Shown piece after piece: positions 7,175 through 15,977 of a DNA stretch of 64,000 nt (its first letter is position 1; the number at the start of each line of letters is the position of its first letter). The notes under the pieces were generated by a model. The model was not told where the DNA came from. It saw only the letters and a list, made by a program, of their open reading frames with translations, and searched no databases. This stretch comes from Oceanobacillus limi (GTDB lineage Bacteria > Bacillota > Bacilli > Bacillales > Amphibacillaceae), in NCBI RefSeq assembly GCF_900111445.1, contig NZ_FOHE01000007.1, positions 114,096 to 178,095 on the forward strand. Direction: 5' to 3'. The translations under genes and the position numbers were made by a program.

Positions 7175-8929
7175 ATGAATGAAATAAAAAAAGTCGCTAT
7201 CTATTGCCGCGTCAGCACAGAAGAGCAAGCAAGTGAGGGATACAGTATTGACGCTCAACTGGATACCCTACGTCAATACGCAAAGTTATATGGTTGGGAT
7301 GTAAGTGACGAATATATTGATGAAGGGATAAGTGGAAAATCAATTAAAGGACGACCCGCCATGCAACGACTTGTGTCAGATATAGAGAAGAATAAATTCC
7401 AAGCTGTTTTAGTCTGGAAGATCTCTCGTCTTTCACGTAACATGTTGGACACGTTGGTTCTTTTGGATAAATTTGAAGAATATAATGTGAAATTCATTTC
7501 TTACTCGGAAAACTTTGATACTGGTAGTCCCATCGGAAGACTTGTTCTGCAGCTTATGGCTTCCATAGCCGAAATGGAAAGGAATACACTATCTGAAAAC
7601 GTAAAACTTGGCATGAAACAACGCGCTCTCCAAGGTGAATGGAATGGTGGAATTGTGTTTGGTTACGATTCAATTGAAAAGGAACTTATTATTAATCAAA
7701 AGGAATCAAATGTTATTCAACTTATCTTTGATCAATATGCAAAAGGAAAAGGATTAAAGGCCATTGCAAACTATGTAAACAAACAAGGATACCGTACAAA
7801 AAAAGACCGTTATTTTTCAATTAACGGCATCGCAACTATCTTAGACAATCCCATATATAATGGAAAGATTAGTTGGCTTAAAGTAGAAAATTGGGATACT
7901 AAACGCAGAAAAGGAAAAAATCCAAATCCTATACTGGTAGAAGGTAAACACGAAGCGATAATCAGTGACGAATTATGGAATATAGTACAAACTCGAAGAA
8001 AAAGTAAATCTTTTAAACAGAGACAATCAAATGAACCATTTTTGTTAAGCAGCATATTACGATGTCCTGATTGCGGACAAGGTATGGTTCCATCAATTAC
8101 AACCTATACACGTAAAGACGGCACAAAAAGAAAGCATCGATATTATGTATGCAGCGATTTTCACAACAAGGGGTCTTCCGCTTGTAGAGCTAATTCAATT
8201 AAAGCTTATAATGCGGAAAGTACGACTATAGAAAAAATTCAGGAATTAATTAATAACAAAGAGGAATTCGCGTTAAAGATTAATTCACTTAATAATAACT
8301 CCGTTAATTCTACTAAAGAAATCCAATCAGAATTAAAAAATGTTGATATTAGAATTATCGAATTGAAAGAACTTCAAGATAAATATTTCGAGGCATATGA
8401 ACAAAATCTATTTCCTGTGGATATTTTACAAGAGCGACTAAAGGATGTATCCGAGGAAAAATCAACATTAGAACAAAGAAAAAATGAACTAAGTACTAAA
8501 CTCAGCTCAATCGATACTAAGGTTATACAGCCAGATCTTCTTCATGTCCTTTTAAGAAAGTTTACTGAAACTTATGAACGATCATCTAGAAATAAACAAA
8601 AACAATTACTACAATTATTGATAGAAAGTATTAGCATTTTTCAACCTAAAGATAAAACACGTGTTGTGGATACAATAGAACTCGATTTTGATTTCACTGA
8701 AGTTAATATCTCAAAAACTTTTGCCTTAATCCACTTATTATATTTAGAAACTGATGAAGAGGGAGTAATCCTACCTCAAACAACAGTTTCTAACGATAAA
8801 TTACCACCTTATCTTGAACAATTTTTGCCTCTATTTATGGTACGGTTCCCCCCTAATAATCCGAAACCCACGATAAACCTGCTCCAACAAAATCAACCGC
8901 ATAACCTGATGTGGAAACGTCATCTTTGA
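7175..8929 (+). CDS. Large serine recombinase at the rlmH junction
   Basis: A 584-residue large serine recombinase. The resolvase domain (about 5-150) has [10 protein letters not shown] with nucleophile Ser14, then the SRLSR segment and EMERN. The recombinase domain spans about 160-280. The zinc ribbon begins CPDCG near residue 296, with a YYVCS partner, and a coiled coil covers about 385-440. The start follows AAGGGGGG. The last 99 bp overlap the 3' end of rlmH on the other strand, so the final residues are antisense to rlmH. This suggests that the gene runs across the integration junction and that its C-terminus differs in the free form of the element (inference). In staphylococci the SCC recombinases use this same chromosomal site. 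Confidence 0.93.
   Translation: MNEIKKVAIYCRVSTEEQASEGYSIDAQLDTLRQYAKLYGWDVSDEYIDEGISGKSIKGRPAMQRLVSDIEKNKFQAVLVWKISRLSRNMLDTLVLLDKFEEYNVKFISYSENFDTGSPIGRLVLQLMASIAEMERNTLSENVKLGMKQRALQGEWNGGIVFGYDSIEKELIINQKESNVIQLIFDQYAKGKGLKAIANYVNKQGYRTKKDRYFSINGIATILDNPIYNGKISWLKVENWDTKRRKGKNPNPILVEGKHEAIISDELWNIVQTRRKSKSFKQRQSNEPFLLSSILRCPDCGQGMVPSITTYTRKDGTKRKHRYYVCSDFHNKGSSACRANSIKAYNAESTTIEKIQELINNKEEFALKINSLNNNSVNSTKEIQSELKNVDIRIIELKELQDKYFEAYEQNLFPVDILQERLKDVSEEKSTLEQRKNELSTKLSSIDTKVIQPDLLHVLLRKFTETYERSSRNKQKQLLQLLIESISIFQPKDKTRVVDTIELDFDFTEVNISKTFALIHLLYLETDEEGVILPQTTVSNDKLPPYLEQFLPLFMVRFPPNNPKPTINLLQQNQPHNLMWKRHL
8829..8850. other. Probable attachment junction at the 3' end of rlmH
   Basis: The rlmH stop codon and its last codons (Gly-Glu-Pro-Tyr-His-Lys) lie here. 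The equivalent codons in staphylococci are the attB of SCC elements. DNA to the left is accessory and begins with a recombinase; DNA to the right is core. No matching direct repeat was found within 1-7200, so the other end may lie outside the window. Confidence 0.5.
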
Positions 8930-9310
8930 AAAAGACAGCGCCAAGTCACTCCGCTTCTGTACGTCTTCACTTATACCAAGGGATCCACCAATTACAAACG
9001 CTACCTTGCTTTTTCCGTAAGTAGCTAGTTCGTCCATCTTCTCAGCTAGTTGTTCCGAGCTTAGCATTTTTCCGTTTATTTCTAGTGTAATTACATAAGT
9101 ATCTTGTCCAATGTTCGATAGGATTCGTTCGCCTTCCTTCTGCTTTACTTCCAGCATCTCTGCATCACTCATATTCTCTGGTGCTTTTTCATCGGCTACT
9201 TCTTTGACTTCTACCTTTGCATACGCACTTAATCGCTTTAAATATTCTTGAATGCCTTGTTTTAAATATTTTTCTTTTAACTTTCCAACTGCAATTACCG
9301 TTATTTTCAT
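8831..9310 (-). CDS. rlmH: 23S rRNA pseudouridine1915 N3-methyltransferase
   Basis: A 159-residue SPOUT methyltransferase, the standard full length. It methylates pseudouridine 1915 in helix 69 of 23S rRNA, using S-adenosylmethionine. Recognisable parts are the start [15 protein letters not shown], the cofactor-knot segment [10 protein letters not shown] and the ending [19 protein letters not shown]. It is the last gene of the conserved walR-to-rlmH neighbourhood, although a set of variable genes separates it from htrC here. Its 3' end forms the border of the accessory region, but the reading frame is intact. Confidence 0.97.
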   Translation of the reverse strand: MKITVIAVGKLKEKYLKQGIQEYLKRLSAYAKVEVKEVADEKAPENMSDAEMLEVKQKEGERILSNIGQDTYVITLEINGKMLSSEQLAEKMDELATYGKSKVAFVIGGSLGISEDVQKRSDLALSFSKMTFPHQVMRLILLEQVYRGFRIIRGEPYHK

Positions 9311-9460
9311 CTATATTCCGTTCCTTTCAAGATAGGTTCATACGAATAGTTTACCATTGCTTCTTATCTAGATACCACCAGCTAGATCTATACTTCTTAT
9401 AATAATTCGATCTCCTAACGAATACATTAAATTGATGACGAACAAAGGGGATGATGTCTA

Positions 9461-10261
9461 TTGGCAGATTTATTAGAGAGTGCAGCGTTTGAACATCAAT
9501 TTTGGTTACAAGTATTAGGGGATCATTCTCGATTTATTCGAGATTCCCTTTACCCAACAGAGGAAGAAGATGTGGCTATTGCGAAGAATTTTGTTGACCA
9601 TTTTGATCGGTTATTAGAGGAATCAAAGTCCTTAAACAATAATGTTATTGCTTTCACGAAGCAAGCAGAAGCTGCAGTGGAAGAATTGAAGAAATATAAA
9701 TTCTCTATTATTAAAAGACATTTAAATGGGGAAATAGGGATTCATTTATCCCCAACATTTATTAACCACATGGTCAACGAATTAGAGGAGTATCTGTTGG
9801 TAATTAGTTATTTAAAAGAGGGGAAGGCACCACCGATATTCCATGAGTTACATCATCATTTAGTTTGGTTAGCCGATGCAGCAGGGCATGCCGGGGCTAT
9901 AAATGATGAGTTAGATAAGGTGGAACAACGATTAAAGGAAAAAAGTAGTACGTTTGCGAAGCACTTTGATAATTTCTATTTAAAAGCAGTTGAGCTTACT
10001 GGTTATTTACGTGCCAATGTTACATCCTTTCCTGCTTTACATCGATTCAATGACGATGTCGAAGTTGAAATAAAGCTATTCCAGACATTCCTTCATGAAG
10101 TCGAAGAAATGGAGCTCTCAGACAAGGTATTGAGTACTTTTTCTGCATTGATGGCAGACCACATGTACCGTGAAGAATGTTATTACTTAACAAAGCTTGC
10201 AGAGTCTTCAAATACATTACCACCAGACTGTGATCCTACCAAACCGAGAACAGAAGAATAA
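9461..10261 (+). CDS. DUF2935 family protein
   Basis: A 266-residue protein made of two similar helical bundles, matching DUF2935 by the phrase FEHQFWLQVLGDHSRFIRDSL and, in the second half, MADHMYREECYYL. Histidine and glutamate residues in these helices suggest a ferritin-like, metal-binding fold; no function is established. The start is a TTG at 9461, preceded by AAAGGGGATGA. It is transcribed divergently from rlmH and converges with the HD-GYP gene. Confidence 0.85.
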   Translation: MADLLESAAFEHQFWLQVLGDHSRFIRDSLYPTEEEDVAIAKNFVDHFDRLLEESKSLNNNVIAFTKQAEAAVEELKKYKFSIIKRHLNGEIGIHLSPTFINHMVNELEEYLLVISYLKEGKAPPIFHELHHHLVWLADAAGHAGAINDELDKVEQRLKEKSSTFAKHFDNFYLKAVELTGYLRANVTSFPALHRFNDDVEVEIKLFQTFLHEVEEMELSDKVLSTFSALMADHMYREECYYLTKLAESSNTLPPDCDPTKPRTEE

Positions 10262-10267
10262 TTACAG

Positions 10268-10293
10268 GACCCTCTATAGGAATCTAGAGGGTC
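10268..10293. terminator. Hairpin between convergent genes
   Basis: GACCCTCTA and TAGAGGGTC form a perfect 9-bp stem between the DUF2935 gene and the HD-GYP gene. The following T-tracts are weak, so it may serve both directions imperfectly. Confidence 0.6.
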
Positions 10294-10309
10294 TATCAGC
10301 TGCGAACAC

Positions 10310-10957
10310 TTACAAGAAATCTTGAAGATCTAATTTATGGAATAAATTCTCCAAGAACTTTGAGTCAAACTTATTATACCAAGAGTTAGGTAGCTCGACT
10401 TCATTTAGTAATGCGATAAATTCCTCTACGATGTTTCCATCATACTCTCGCCAAGAACAGCTTCTTAATTCCTCAAATGCATCCGTATAAGACATTTTCG
10501 TTACTTGATAATTTCGCATATCATACGTCATCGCATCAAAGGAATCACATACCCGAATGATTCTTCCTTGTAAGGAAATTTCTTCTCCTACTAATCCGCG
10601 TGGATAGCCTGTCCCATTCCAATTTTCATGATGATCTCGTACAAACCTCGCCGCTCGCGTTTTTCCTAATTCTTTTCTTAAAATAACATTTCCTAAGTGG
10701 GAGTGACTTTCCACAATTGTTCTTTCTAAATTGGTTAACCTACTCGGCTTTAATAAAATATCTCTAGATAACCCCATTTTCCCTATATCATGTAATAATG
10801 CGGCAATTTTCATATCCTCATCAAAGCATCCAATACGTTTAGCCAGCATCGTAGATAAATACATTACGCGTAAAGAATGATGCTTAAACGCTTTCAATAC
10901 TTCATTATCTTGAGAAATATCTTCAAACAGTGACTCTGGTGTTCTTTTATAAACCAT
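10310..10957 (-). CDS. HD-GYP domain phosphohydrolase
   Basis: A 215-residue protein that is almost entirely an HD-GYP domain. The metal-binding HDIGK and the family hallmark HHENWNGTGYP are both present, along with DSFDAM. HD-GYP proteins hydrolyse cyclic dinucleotides, classically cyclic di-GMP, or related phosphoesters. There is no sensor or receiver domain, so any input must come from a partner. The ATG follows GGGAGAGG. It stands alone between a hairpin and a divergent acetyltransferase gene. Confidence 0.88.
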   Translation of the reverse strand: MVYKRTPESLFEDISQDNEVLKAFKHHSLRVMYLSTMLAKRIGCFDEDMKIAALLHDIGKMGLSRDILLKPSRLTNLERTIVESHSHLGNVILRKELGKTRAARFVRDHHENWNGTGYPRGLVGEEISLQGRIIRVCDSFDAMTYDMRNYQVTKMSYTDAFEELRSCSWREYDGNIVEEFIALLNEVELPNSWYNKFDSKFLENLFHKLDLQDFL

Positions 10958-11134
10958 GAAACCTCTCCCGCCGATTTTCGAAAATTTAAACTTTTATATA
11001 CCATACCAATTATTTTTCAATTTCTCAATACTTTGATTCGAAGATCTAAAAAACATCAAAAATAATACTTCACACCTTGTACTTTATGATACGATAATAG
11101 CTAACTAGATTGATATCTTGGTGGAGGGTTTCCT

Positions 11135-11674
11135 ATGTTTGTTTATCATATTGATGAGGAATTGTCATTACGATCCTTGGTTGAACAGGACGCTGTTGCT
11201 TTATTTCACCTTATTGATTCTTCTCGAAGCTACTTGCGAGAATGGTTACCTTGGGTAGATGAAACATCAAATTTGCAAGACTCCATGAAGTTTATTCATG
11301 ACTCTCAACAGCTTTATGAAAGACGAGTCGGTTTAAATGCTGGTATTTTTTATCGTGACCAATTAGTAGGGATTGCTGGCTTTAACAGCTTTGATTGGCG
11401 AAATCAAATTGGATATATTGGGTATTGGTTAGGAATGAGCTTCCAAGGAAAGGGGATCATGACGCGTGTTGTTCGTGCGTTAACAGATTACGCCTTCCAT
11501 CAACTCCACCTAAATCGCATTGATATTCGTGCAGCATATGATAATCACAAAAGTCGAGCAATACCAGAGCGACTAGGATACCAAATCGAGGGGCAAATTC
11601 GCCAAGCAGAATGGCTATATGACCATTATGTAGATCATGTTATTTACAGCATGCTAGCAAATGAATGGCTTTAA
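11135..11674 (+). CDS. GNAT acetyltransferase, RimJ/RimL (YdaF) type
   Basis: A 179-residue GNAT N-acetyltransferase close to B. subtilis YdaF and other RimL-like enzymes, which acetylate N-terminal or side-chain amines of ribosomal or other proteins. The acetyl-CoA-binding segment FQGKGIMTRVVRAL and the ending YQIEGQIRQAEWL typify the group. The start follows GGTGGAGGG. It overlaps or abuts the next gene, making a small three-gene unit with a deoxyribosyltransferase-like protein and a histidine phosphatase. Confidence 0.88.
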   Translation: MFVYHIDEELSLRSLVEQDAVALFHLIDSSRSYLREWLPWVDETSNLQDSMKFIHDSQQLYERRVGLNAGIFYRDQLVGIAGFNSFDWRNQIGYIGYWLGMSFQGKGIMTRVVRALTDYAFHQLHLNRIDIRAAYDNHKSRAIPERLGYQIEGQIRQAEWLYDHYVDHVIYSMLANEWL

Positions 11675-11691
11675 GAAAGGAAATAGGAATA

Positions 11692-12072
11692 ATGAAGTTT
11701 TATATTGCATCTGGTTTTGAAAATAAAGATCTCGTTCAATACGTAAGGGATGAACTAAAAAAAGAAGGGCATTTACACACGTATGACTGGACACAAAATG
11801 TTCGAGCCACCACAGAAGATAAGCTAGGAGCTATTGGCGAGCTGGAAAAGCAAGCCGTTGCGGATTGCGATTTTCTTGTATTGCTGCTTCCCGGGGGAAG
11901 AGGTACACATACGGAATTAGGAATGGCATTAGCCTATGGAAAGCCTGTTTTTCTTTACTCACCTGATACAATAGATCTAACAACAGCTACCACCTTTTAC
12001 TATGTAGAAGGGGTAAAGCATTTTATTGGAAGTATCGATCAATTTTTAAATGAATTAAAGGTCTTAATTTAA
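11692..12072 (+). CDS. Nucleoside 2-deoxyribosyltransferase-like protein
   Basis: A 126-residue protein of the nucleoside 2-deoxyribosyltransferase fold: the start MKFYIASGFENKDLV, a central ADCDFLVLLLPGGRGTHTELGMALAYGKPVFLY-like core (described, not quoted in full) with the Glu typical of the active site. I chose the ATG at 11692, which has AAAGGAAA upstream, over an in-frame start inside the previous gene. Related proteins exchange bases on deoxynucleosides or hydrolyse them; the exact substrate cannot be read from sequence. Confidence 0.75.
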   Translation: MKFYIASGFENKDLVQYVRDELKKEGHLHTYDWTQNVRATTEDKLGAIGELEKQAVADCDFLVLLLPGGRGTHTELGMALAYGKPVFLYSPDTIDLTTATTFYYVEGVKHFIGSIDQFLNELKVLI

Positions 12073-12090
12073 AGTAGGGGGAAGGTAAAA

Positions 12091-12669
12091 ATGACTTCTA
12101 TCTGTCTAATACGCCATGGAGAAACGGATTGGAATGCAACTGGAAGAATGCAGGGGAAAACAGACATTCCACTGAATGCCAAAGGAATCGAGCAAGCAGA
12201 ACATTGTGGTGCTTCCTTACATCCAGCTGATTATGATGTACTCATTACGAGTCCTTTAAAGAGAGCAAAGCGTACTGCTGAGATTATTAATCAATATTTA
12301 CATTTACCAATGATAGAAATGAAGGATTTTGCAGAACGATCGTTTGGAGATGCAGAGGGATTAAGCATGGAAGAAAGAAGAGAAAAATTTCCCGACCATC
12401 AATATCCGAACCAAGAAGAAAAAGAAAATTTTAATCAGCGGGTGATGGGGGCGATTCAGCAAGTAACTCAATTATATCCCAATCAACGCGTTTTAGTCGT
12501 AGCTCATGGCGCTGTTATCAATCAAATTCTAGCAACGCTCTCTCAAGGTGAAATCGGCTCAGGTAAAACGAAACTATTAAACACGTGCATCAACAATATC
12601 CACTTCCATGAAGATAAGTGGAACATTAAAGATTATAATGTAGTGGACCACCTAAAAAACACCGTTTAA
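12091..12669 (+). CDS. Histidine phosphatase family protein
   Basis: A 192-residue protein of the phosphoglycerate mutase/histidine phosphatase superfamily. The catalytic RHG motif is in LIRHGETDWN near the start, the SPLKRAKRTAE segment follows, and the second catalytic histidine is in VVAHGAVIN. Such small members usually dephosphorylate small metabolites such as phosphoglycerate, alpha-ribazole phosphate or nucleotides; substrate is not predictable here. It ends a three-gene run and is followed by a Noc site and a strong terminator. Confidence 0.85.
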   Translation: MTSICLIRHGETDWNATGRMQGKTDIPLNAKGIEQAEHCGASLHPADYDVLITSPLKRAKRTAEIINQYLHLPMIEMKDFAERSFGDAEGLSMEERREKFPDHQYPNQEEKENFNQRVMGAIQQVTQLYPNQRVLVVAHGAVINQILATLSQGEIGSGKTKLLNTCINNIHFHEDKWNIKDYNVVDHLKNTV

Positions 12670-12686
12670 TCATTCATTACCCAGGT

Positions 12687-12700
12687 ATTTCCCGGGAAAT
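12687..12700. promoter_or_regulatory. Noc-binding site (NBS)
   Basis: ATTTCCCGGGAAAT, a perfect 14-bp match to the B. subtilis Noc-binding sequence, extended by one more base pair on each side. Noc, encoded at 57486-58343, binds such sites and prevents the division septum forming over the nucleoid. It is the only full match noticed in the window. Confidence 0.85.
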
Positions 12701-12738
12701 ATCGACAAAATAATGGAAATAATGTCGAACAATAAAGA

Positions 12739-12776
12739 AATGACTACCTGCTTATAATAAGCAAGTAGTCATTTTT
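12739..12776 (+). terminator. Rho-independent terminator
   Basis: TGACTAC-C-TGCTTA pairs with TAAGCA-A-GTAGTCA with one mismatch, followed by TTTTTGTTT. It closes the acetyltransferase to histidine phosphatase unit. Confidence 0.85.
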
Positions 12777-13000
12777 GTTTAGCGAATTAAGACAAAGCAA
12801 GAACAGGAAGAACTTCATTGTTCTTAAATTAGTTATTATTATTCTCACCCTGTTTGAAAGGATATATATCCAACTTAAACGTAGGGATTGTTTGTTTCTT
12901 TATTCATTTAAATGCAGTCCAATTCACCTGAAAAAAGTAATAAAAATTACAGTTTAGAAAAATAATAAAGCAAACATGTTAGAAGAGGGGGGCTAGGTAG

Positions 13001-13471
13001 TTGTTAACAATTACTTTTACACTTGTCACTTTATTTTTGTTTACAGGATTTCTTAAATGGAACAATGTTCCTAGAACAATAATTATTCCACTTTGGCTTT
13101 TTATTGTTTTTTTCTCAGGTTTGATCATAAATTCAATTTTCACCAATTTAAAATACATAGCAAAACCAAAGCATGCAGACCCTTATATTTCTTTAATTAT
13201 ATTGCAGTATTTTATATTGCCTATATCTATTTTACTATTATTAAATGTATACAATACACGAACATTCCCTCTTAAAGCTTCCTCAATCTTGATCGCAATA
13301 ACTTTCTCCATAATTTTTGAAAGGTTTTTAGAGAGAATTAAAATAATTGAATACATTAATTGGAATATAGGATTCTCGTTACTTTTATGGTTATCGATCA
13401 TCTTTAGTTCTATTTTATTTTATCGCTTTATAAATAATTTCTTTGTACAGAAGGAAGGTTCCGATGTATAA
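13001..13471 (+). CDS. Membrane protein, CBO0543-like
   Basis: A 156-residue protein with about five membrane segments and a TTG start at 13001 behind a strong AGAGGGGGG ribosome-binding site. Its final codons overlap the start of the next gene by 8 bp, so the two are translated together. The pattern of helices and the phrase ERFLERIKIIEYINWN resemble CBO0543-family proteins. No catalytic motif is visible, and the function is unknown. Confidence 0.6.
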   Translation: MLTITFTLVTLFLFTGFLKWNNVPRTIIIPLWLFIVFFSGLIINSIFTNLKYIAKPKHADPYISLIILQYFILPISILLLLNVYNTRTFPLKASSILIAITFSIIFERFLERIKIIEYINWNIGFSLLLWLSIIFSSILFYRFINNFFVQKEGSDV

Positions 13472-13958
13472 GCTTCCGATAAACTTTGACATAAACGAGT
13501 GGTTTGTAGTAATTACATTAACTTGTTTAATCATCATTTTTATCATAGTTCCTAACACAATGCCTAAGGGGTTGACTTTAACTATATTTTTATATTTTGC
13601 TGTTCTTGGACTAACTGCAGATGTGTTAATTGGAGTCGACTACCCATTTGACTTTTATGACATCATGGATTCACCAAAATTAGAGCTTTTTGATGTTATT
13701 ATCTATAGTGTTAATTATTCGCTGTATGGGTATTTTTTCTCGTATTTTCTATTTAAACAAAAGAATCTAGGCAGAATCTTATTATTTATTATTTTCTGGG
13801 CCGGGATATCAACCATTATTGAGTGGGTTTCTGTAAGGTTTAATGTGTTTACATATATGAATGGGTGGAATACGGGATTTTCTGCAATCGTCTATTTATT
13901 CGTTTTTACGACTAGTGCTATTGTTGTAAAATGGTTGAATCATTGCTGGGAAGAATGA
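13464..13958 (+). CDS. Membrane protein, CBO0543-like
   Basis: A 164-residue protein with about five membrane segments. I chose the ATG at 13464, which has AAGGAAGG just upstream, rather than an in-frame start at 13443. WAGISTIIEWVSVRFNVFTY in the fourth helical region resembles the CBO0543 family. It overlaps the preceding gene of similar type, so the two may form a heteromeric membrane complex (inference). Function unknown. Confidence 0.6.
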   Translation: MYKLPINFDINEWFVVITLTCLIIIFIIVPNTMPKGLTLTIFLYFAVLGLTADVLIGVDYPFDFYDIMDSPKLELFDVIIYSVNYSLYGYFFSYFLFKQKNLGRILLFIIFWAGISTIIEWVSVRFNVFTYMNGWNTGFSAIVYLFVFTTSAIVVKWLNHCWEE

Positions 13959-14008
13959 ATATGTTTTTTCACCTAGTTGTTCTCAAGTTTTAATTACGAT
14001 TTTAAAAA

Positions 14009-14043
14009 ACCTCTAAACCATTATCCGACAACGGTTTAGAGGT
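14009..14043 (-). terminator. Terminator of the ABC exporter gene
   Basis: ACCTCTAAACC and GGTTTAGAGGT form a perfect 11-bp stem; on the minus strand TTTTTTAAAA follows. It lies 24 bp beyond the exporter stop codon. Confidence 0.85.
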
Positions 14044-14066
14044 CAATTGTATCAGCTTTATTACTC

Positions 14067-15782
14067 TTATCGCATTTGCACACTATGTAAATGCGCAAAC
14101 AATCCATCACGTTTTAGTAAATCCTCATGACTACCTTCTTCTTCAATCCCATTCTTTGTTACCACCATGATTCGATCGGCATTTTTAATCGTTGCTAACC
14201 GGTGGGCGATAACAATGGTTGTCCGATCCTTCGCTAGATCATTTAGTGCTTGTTGGATAATTGTTTCGGTTTCGGTATCAAGTGCTGATGTTGCCTCATC
14301 AAGAATTAAAATTGGCGGATTCTTTAAAAACATTCGCGCAATCGCAATACGCTGTTTTTGTCCACCGGAAAGTTTTAATCCCCGTTCCCCAACTTGGGTA
14401 TCATAACCGTTAGGAAGGTCATGTATAAAGTCTTCTAAATGGGCACGCCGAGCCGCTTCTCTTATTTCTCGTTCGGTAGCATCCAATTTACCATAAGCAA
14501 TATTTTCTCGTAAGGTACCTGTAAAAAGGAAAACATCCTGTTGAACGATTCCAATATGATCGCGTAAAGACTTTTTCGTCATGTCACGAATATCAATTCC
14601 ATCAATGGTAATTTCCCCGCTATCCACATCATAAAAACGCGGTACTAAAGCAGAGATGGTTGTCTTTCCAGCACCAGATGGTCCAACCAACGCAACTGTC
14701 TCTCCAGCATTGATATTGAAGCTCATTGCTTTTAAAATCGGGCCTTGCGTCTTTTCATATCCGAAAGTTACTTTATGGAACGATATAAATCCTTTCAGGT
14801 TCTGAACAGATTTGGCACCTTTTCGGTCAACCACATCTGGTTCGACATCCAAGATATCGGTGAATCGTTTGAATCCAGCCATTCCTTTCGGGTAAAGCTC
14901 AAGTAGGGCGCTTATCTTTTGAATTGGACTGGTTAACACATTTGTAAATAATACAAAGGCGATCAATTCTCCCATTTCCATTCGATTATTAAACACGAAC
15001 CATGAGCCCATAACCAGTACGATGAGCGTCATTAATCGCATCATCATATAAATATTTGAATGAACAAAAGCCATCACCCGATAGGCAGCAACCTTTGCTT
15101 TACGAAAATTATAATTATCCTTTGTGAACCGCTTCATTTCATAATCTTCATTCGTAAAAGATTGGACTACGCGTACACCAGACACCGCATCTTCTACACG
15201 TGCGTTTACTTCCGCAATTTCTTCATACATGGATTTCCAAGCTTTATTCATTTTAATATTACTGTAGGCAATCAGCCATATAAGTATTGGTACGATGATT
15301 AAAATCGTTACAGATAAATGGAAATTGATATTAAACATTAGGAAAAAGGCTCCGATAAATGTCATAATCGCAATGAAGAAATCCTCTGGTCCATGATGGG
15401 CCAATTCTCCAATATCAAATAAGTCATTCGTAATACGACTCATAACATGTCCTGTTTTCGTATTATCAAAAAATCGAAACGATTGTCTTTGCACATGGCT
15501 AAATAGATCCTGTCGCATATCTGTTTCGATATTAACACCAAGCTTATGTCCCCAATACGTAACAATATATTGTAAAAACGTACTTAGTAAATAAACAACC
15601 AGTAATAATGCACTAACCGTTACGATCAGATTCCAATCATTACTTGGAAGTAACTTATCGATAAATCGTTGTACCGCAATTGGAAAAACAAGCTCAAGTA
15701 TTGCTACAAATACGGCACAAGTAAAATCAATAATAAATAATCGTTTATGTGGCTTATAATAGGAAAAAAAACGTTTAATCAT
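14067..15782 (-). CDS. ABC exporter, fused permease and ATPase half-transporter
   Basis: A 571-residue half-transporter: six membrane helices (about residues 1-310) followed by an ATPase domain with Walker A GPSGAGKTT, signature LSGGQKQR, Walker B ILILDEATSALD and switch histidine IAHRL. It would act as a dimer. The start is the ATG at 15782, preceded by GGAAG; an in-frame ATG eight codons upstream is less likely. Related B. subtilis proteins of the YfiB/YfiC and YknU/YknV type export lipids, peptides or drugs; here only one half-transporter gene is present, so a homodimer is likely. Confidence 0.88.
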   Translation of the reverse strand: MIKRFFSYYKPHKRLFIIDFTCAVFVAILELVFPIAVQRFIDKLLPSNDWNLIVTVSALLLVVYLLSTFLQYIVTYWGHKLGVNIETDMRQDLFSHVQRQSFRFFDNTKTGHVMSRITNDLFDIGELAHHGPEDFFIAIMTFIGAFFLMFNINFHLSVTILIIVPILIWLIAYSNIKMNKAWKSMYEEIAEVNARVEDAVSGVRVVQSFTNEDYEMKRFTKDNYNFRKAKVAAYRVMAFVHSNIYMMMRLMTLIVLVMGSWFVFNNRMEMGELIAFVLFTNVLTSPIQKISALLELYPKGMAGFKRFTDILDVEPDVVDRKGAKSVQNLKGFISFHKVTFGYEKTQGPILKAMSFNINAGETVALVGPSGAGKTTISALVPRFYDVDSGEITIDGIDIRDMTKKSLRDHIGIVQQDVFLFTGTLRENIAYGKLDATEREIREAARRAHLEDFIHDLPNGYDTQVGERGLKLSGGQKQRIAIARMFLKNPPILILDEATSALDTETETIIQQALNDLAKDRTTIVIAHRLATIKNADRIMVVTKNGIEEEGSHEDLLKRDGLFAHLHSVQMR

Positions 15783-15922
15783 TCCGGCACTTCCTTTATG
15801 TATCAAATCCAGATAGTTTATTCTTATCTACTATACATCTTTGCAAAGTATAAAGTAAATTATAAGTATTCACTAATAGATTGTCGAATGAAAATATTTC
15901 TATTATGGTATTTTCACATGTA

Positions 15923-15962
15923 AAAAGGCTTCTCTTGCATCATCACTCTCGCAAGAAAAGCC
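15923..15962 (-). terminator. Terminator of the beta-glucoside operon
   Basis: AGGCTTcTCTTGC pairs with GCAAGAaAAGCCT, followed on the minus strand by a T-rich tract. It lies directly after the beta-glucosidase stop codon. Confidence 0.8.
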
Positions 15963-15977
15963 TAAAACATAGTTACC

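Larger units (their letters stand above)
12670..13000. other. Intergenic region with Noc site and terminator
   Basis: About 330 bp between the histidine phosphatase and the first CBO0543-like gene. It has a perfect Noc-binding palindrome, a strong terminator and AT-rich DNA with a GAGGGGGG ribosome-binding site near its end. An open frame at 12775-12957 starts inside the terminator and is not credible. Confidence 0.6.

Noticed and set aside
11884..11902. CTTCCCGGGGGAAG as a second Noc site
   Set aside because: The centre has extra G bases and the palindrome is broken; it lies in coding sequence and does not match the 14-bp consensus.
12775..12957. 60-codon open frame on the plus strand
   Set aside because: It begins inside a terminator and lacks a ribosome-binding site.
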